From positions 231,629 to 295,628 of the forward strand of contig NZ_LAVL01000001.1 in NCBI RefSeq assembly GCF_001083785.1: 64,000 nucleotides of DNA, in the 5' to 3' direction. The translations under genes and the position numbers were made by a program. Shown here one piece after another: positions 61,227 through 64,000 of this stretch (the first letter of the stretch is position 1; each line of letters begins with the position of its first letter). A model generated the notes under the pieces. That model ran no database searches. It was not told the origin of the DNA and saw only the letters and a list, made by a program, of their open reading frames with translations. Source of the stretch: Nonomuraea sp. SBT364. GTDB taxonomy: Bacteria; Actinomycetota; Actinomycetes; Streptosporangiales; Streptosporangiaceae.

Positions 61227-62455
61227 AGATCGTTGACATCCGGGCCACGACGGTCGCCGTGCCTCTGGAGGCGCCGCTGCGGCACAGCAACGGCGCCCAC
61301 TGGGGCCGGTTCGTCCGCACGATCGTCGAGGTCGAGGCCGACAACGGGCTCGTCGGGCTGGGCGAGATGGGCGGCGGCGGCGAGAGCGCCGAAGCGGCGT
61401 TCCGTGCCCTCATCCCGTACCTGAAGGACCACGACCCGTTCCAGCTCGAAGCGCTCCGATTCAAGATCGCCAACCCGACGGCGTCGCTCTACAACAACCG
61501 GACGCAGCTCCTGGCCGCCGTCGAGTTCGCCTGCCTGGACCTGATCGGGCAGCATCTCGGCGTGCCGGTGTGCGACCTGCTGGGCGGCCGGGTGCGCGAC
61601 GAGGTGCCGTTCGCGTCCTACCTGTTCTACCGCTACGCGGCCGACGGCTACGCCGAGGTGCGCACGCCCGGCCAGCTCGTCGAGCAGACCCGGGAGCTCA
61701 AGGCGGCCCACGGGTTCACCGTGCACAAGCTCAAGGGCGGGGTGTTCCCGCCGGACTACGAGCTGGAGTGCTACCGGGCGCTGGCCGAGGCGTTCCCCGG
61801 CGACCGGTTCAGGTACGACCCCAACGCGGTGCTGTCGATGGCCGAGGCCGTGCGGTTCGGGCGGGCGATCGAGCACCTGGACAACGACTACCTGGAGGAC
61901 CCGGTCTTCGGGCTGGAGGGGCTGCGGCTGGTGCGCGAGCAGGTCAGGGTGCCGATCGCGACCAACACCGTGGTGGTCAACTTCGAGCAGCTCGCCGCGA
62001 ACGTGCTGCGCAGGGGGGCCGACGTGGTGCTGCTCGACACCACGTTCTGGGGCGGGATCCGGCCGTGCGTGAAGGCGGCGGGCGTGTGCGAGACGTTCCA
62101 GGTGGACGTGGCCGTGCACTCCTCCGGCGAGCTGGGCATCCAGCTCGCGACCATGCTGCACCTCGGCGCGGTGCTGCCCAACCTGACGTACGCGGCTGAC
62201 GCCCACTACCACCAGCTGCGTGACGACGTGATCGAGGGCGGCAGGATGGCGTACTCGGAGGGCGCCATCGCCGTGCCGCAGGGCCCGGGGCTCGGCGTGC
62301 GGCTGGACCGGGAGCGGATGGCCCGCTACGCCGAGCTCTACCGGGAGACCGGCGGCTACCCCTACGACCGCGACCCCGGCCGGCCCGGCTGGTTCGCCCG
62401 GGTGCCGAATGAGCGCTTCGCCGACCCGGCGGTCTCGGTGGAGGTCACTATGTGA
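61223..62455 (+). CDS. Enolase-superfamily sugar-acid dehydratase (glucarate dehydratase-like)
   Basis: A 410-residue mandelate racemase/muconate lactonising enzyme relative. The catalytic K-x-K is in VHKLKGG (Lys169, Lys171), metal ligands in YDPNAV and LEDPVFG, and the catalytic His in [10 protein letters not shown] near 299. Such enzymes abstract the alpha-proton of a sugar acid and dehydrate it to a 2-keto-3-deoxy acid, glucarate being a common substrate. GTG 61223 overlaps the mannosidase stop (GTGA). It ends the operon and overlaps the convergent lipoprotein end by eight bases. Confidence 0.9.
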   Translation: MKIVDIRATTVAVPLEAPLRHSNGAHWGRFVRTIVEVEADNGLVGLGEMGGGGESAEAAFRALIPYLKDHDPFQLEALRFKIANPTASLYNNRTQLLAAVEFACLDLIGQHLGVPVCDLLGGRVRDEVPFASYLFYRYAADGYAEVRTPGQLVEQTRELKAAHGFTVHKLKGGVFPPDYELECYRALAEAFPGDRFRYDPNAVLSMAEAVRFGRAIEHLDNDYLEDPVFGLEGLRLVREQVRVPIATNTVVVNFEQLAANVLRRGADVVLLDTTFWGGIRPCVKAAGVCETFQVDVAVHSSGELGIQLATMLHLGAVLPNLTYAADAHYHQLRDDVIEGGRMAYSEGAIAVPQGPGLGVRLDRERMARYAELYRETGGYPYDRDPGRPGWFARVPNERFADPAVSVEVTM

Positions 62456-63296
62456 GCAGGGCGGTCGCCCGGTCGAGTCGCTTGCTCAGGTTGTCGCGGA
62501 ACGCGGCGAAGCGGCGGTCGTTGTCGCGCACGACGGCCCGCTGCAGGTCGGCGTCGGCGGCGTACCAGGCGGCGACCAGGCCGGACGACCACTTGCAGGC
62601 GACGTCCGCGCTCGCGGTCTGCTTCTCCTCGTCGCTGACCTCCGGCTTCTCCAGGTGCCAGCGCCGGTCCGCGATGGCGGCCTCGGGCGAGGGGTAGGCG
62701 TGCCCGGCCCGCTCCATGCACGCCTTCCAGCGGTCGGCGGCCTGCGACACGGCCGGCTCCCTGGCCGCCTGCTCCAGCGTGAGGGAGTCCTGCAGTGCCA
62801 GCCACGACCAGTCGGCCTTGGTGGCGCCGCGGCTGAGCTGGGCGTCGGCCCGGTCCAGGCATCCCTGACGGCCGTTGAGCTGCCTGCGGGCGACCCTGGA
62901 CAGCTTGGCGGTCCACGGCTTGACGGGCGGGCCGCCGGCCAGGTGGTAGCCGTGCTCGGCGGCCTGGCGCGGGTCGGCGACGCCGTAGCGGCGGGTGTTG
63001 CCCGGATCGGCCGCCGCGATGGCCGCCGCGTCCTCGCCGGGCGGGTCCACGGTGACGCCGTGGCGGCGCATGCACCGTACGACCAGCAGGTTGTGGGCGT
63101 TGGCGAGGAGCGCCCGCTGGCCCGATGCGGGCTTGTAGGCGTCGAACGGGAGCACCAGGTCGGCCACCGAGGTGACGCCGGGCGGCGCCTCCGGGGTGGT
63201 GCAGCCGGTCAGGAGGAGGGCGGCGAGGAGCAGGGGTACGCGGCCGCCGGTTTCCGGAAAAATCCGGAAACCGGCGCTGCTTCGGCTCAGCGGCAC
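62448..63296 (-). CDS. Secreted lipoprotein (282 aa)
   Basis: A lipobox [15 protein letters not shown] lies near residue 32, followed by about 250 residues with conserved Cys and Trp ([37 protein letters not shown]). I do not recognise a named domain; similar lipoproteins are common in actinobacteria. The only in-frame start before the lipobox is GTG 63296, which overlaps the stop of the I36 gene, and a strong hairpin lies within the first codons. Confidence 0.7.
   Translation of the reverse strand: MPLSRSSAGFRIFPETGGRVPLLLAALLLTGCTTPEAPPGVTSVADLVLPFDAYKPASGQRALLANAHNLLVVRCMRRHGVTVDPPGEDAAAIAAADPGNTRRYGVADPRQAAEHGYHLAGGPPVKPWTAKLSRVARRQLNGRQGCLDRADAQLSRGATKADWSWLALQDSLTLEQAAREPAVSQAADRWKACMERAGHAYPSPEAAIADRRWHLEKPEVSDEEKQTASADVACKWSSGLVAAWYAADADLQRAVVRDNDRRFAAFRDNLSKRLDRATALLT
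63247..63274. terminator. Perfect hairpin at the start of the lipoprotein gene
   Basis: CCGGTTTCCGG (63247-63257) and CCGGAAACCGG (63264-63274) pair perfectly around AAAAAT. It lies 13 bases past the I36 stop but inside the first 17 codons of the lipoprotein gene, so it may act as a terminator or attenuator between the two. Confidence 0.6.
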
Positions 63297-63706
63297 CAGA
63301 TGTCGACCGAGCTGGTGCGGTTGTTGCCGACGGCGTTGTTGGCCAGGAAGCCGTCGTTGGAGTTGTGCAGGAACGTGCTGTGCGCACCGGTGTAGTAGGC
63401 GTTCTGCCACAGGGTCACCGGGCAGCCGACGCGGTTGCGCACCGAGCTGGTCTCGTTGTTCATGCTGTGCCAGGAGTTGCTGTAGTCCCAGGTCAGCCAG
63501 TTGTTGTCGGCGAAGTTGGCGTCGTCGTGGACGAAGTCGCGCCAGTGGTCGACCTGGCCGCGGTTGTAGTCGAAGCCCGCGTACAGGCACAGCCTGCCGC
63601 CGTAGCAGGTGGAGCGGGGGCTCGCCGAGGCGGTGGCCGCGGGGGCGACGACGGTGATCAGAGCGGCGGCGGCGACGGCGCCGGCGAATCGCTTGGACAG
63701 CCTCAC
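63287..63706 (-). CDS. Secreted peptidase inhibitor family I36-like protein
   Basis: A 139-residue protein with a signal peptide (RFAGAVAAAALITVVAPAAT ASA) and an I36/crystallin-like domain: CYGGRLCLYAGFDYNRGQVD HW and STFLHNSNDGFLANNAVGNN, with paired Cys. GTG 63706 follows GGAG. It is a paralogue in type of the gene at 43456, but only loosely similar. Such proteins can inhibit metallopeptidases; the target is unknown. Confidence 0.82.
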   Translation of the reverse strand: MRLSKRFAGAVAAAALITVVAPAATASASPRSTCYGGRLCLYAGFDYNRGQVDHWRDFVHDDANFADNNWLTWDYSNSWHSMNNETSSVRNRVGCPVTLWQNAYYTGAHSTFLHNSNDGFLANNAVGNNRTSSVDIWCR

Positions 63707-63868
63707 AGGGGTCTCCTTGATCGGGGTGAGTCCTTCGGAACACCCGTAACCTAGCGTGAGCATTCGCATGCGTTCAGTCATCGACGCGCTGATGTGGGTA
63801 AAGGTGTTCGGGTAAAGCGCAAGGGTCCTGTCATTGACGCCACGGGCGGTCCTGACCAGCATGAGGGC

Positions 63869-64000
63869 ATGCATGCCGCGATCCCCCTCTACCCGCGCTT
63901 CACCGGGCTGGACGCCGTCGGGCCCTACACGGTGCTGGCTTTCGCCCCCGGCTGGCAGGTGACGTTCGTGGCCGCCGAGCCGGGTCCCGTCACCGATGAC
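63869..64000 (+). CDS. DJ-1/PfpI family protein, N-terminal fragment
   Basis: The first 44 codons of a gene run off the right edge: IPLYPRFTGLDAVGPYTVLA then PGWQVTFVAAEPGPV, the opening strand pattern of DJ-1/PfpI proteins of the isonitrile-hydratase or AraC-linked type. The catalytic Cys would lie outside the window. It is divergent from the I36 gene; the 160 bases between them hold both promoters. Confidence 0.8.
   Translation, partial: MHAAIPLYPRFTGLDAVGPYTVLAFAPGWQVTFVAAEPGPVTDD

Overview
The window is high-GC DNA from a filamentous actinobacterium. Core gene content and order (topA, a major-facilitator/thymidylate-kinase fusion gene, holB, a PSP1-domain gene, then tRNA-Thr), a chaplin-domain surface protein, a mycothiol-type enzyme family and many GTG starts suggest the Streptosporangiaceae, for example a Nonomuraea-like genome. 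The taxon is an inference from gene content only.

Left region (1-17517): a mobile and decaying zone. It starts with the tail of an OmpA-like gene and fragments of other genes. A 669-bp segment carrying the end of a serine-recombinase gene (794-1462) recurs, with about eleven mismatches seen by eye, at 16772-17440, where it runs into the 3' end of tRNA-Leu(GAG). The 16 kb between the copies reads as an integrated element, possibly one of a tandem pair. It carries a Cas3-like HD fragment, a broken carbamoyltransferase, a 2775-residue RHS/YD-repeat toxin with a SUKH immunity gene, an XF1762-family protein, a DNA methyltransferase and a defective recombinase.

Core region (17840-29837): a membrane or secreted protein, an eight-repeat chaplin-domain protein, DUF5703, topA, a metallophosphoesterase, an XRE regulator, the MFS-thymidylate kinase fusion, holB and PSP1. 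From 29838 to 38150 an 8.3-kb block appears inserted between PSP1 and a maleylpyruvate-isomerase-family gene, because a copy of that gene's 5' end remains just after PSP1. The block holds an AI-2E-type transporter, small stress-type membrane proteins, a class II glutamine amidotransferase, an MFS exporter and a GH15 glycosidase. After the isomerase-family gene come tRNA-Thr(CGT) and an integration scar: a 46-bp copy of the tRNA 3' end and remnants of two tyrosine integrases.

Accessory region (39686-54549): small genes (lipoprotein, YxiG-like, DinB, CPCC, methyltransferase, I36 inhibitor, RTX-like), then a leftward cluster at 44843-51719. Read in transcription order this is a small helical protein, a Crp/Fnr regulator, a nucleotidyl-cyclase-like protein, a P-loop NTPase, an SPFH-like coiled-coil protein and a DUF4407 membrane protein. 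Three of them share a motif of about 18 residues around NTFxGxV[DN]A, placed at the C-terminus of two proteins and ahead of the NTPase domain in the third. This resembles the layout of bacterial amyloid-signalling (RHIM-like) pairs and is the best candidate for an undescribed system here. Rightward DUF1266, TIM-barrel and DUF305 genes follow.

Right region (54587-64000): a FadR/GntR-type regulator with a palindrome at its start, then a tightly overlapping sugar-uptake operon (binding protein, two permeases, GH38 alpha-mannosidase, enolase-superfamily dehydratase). The window ends with a lipoprotein, a second I36 inhibitor and the start of a DJ-1/PfpI-family gene.
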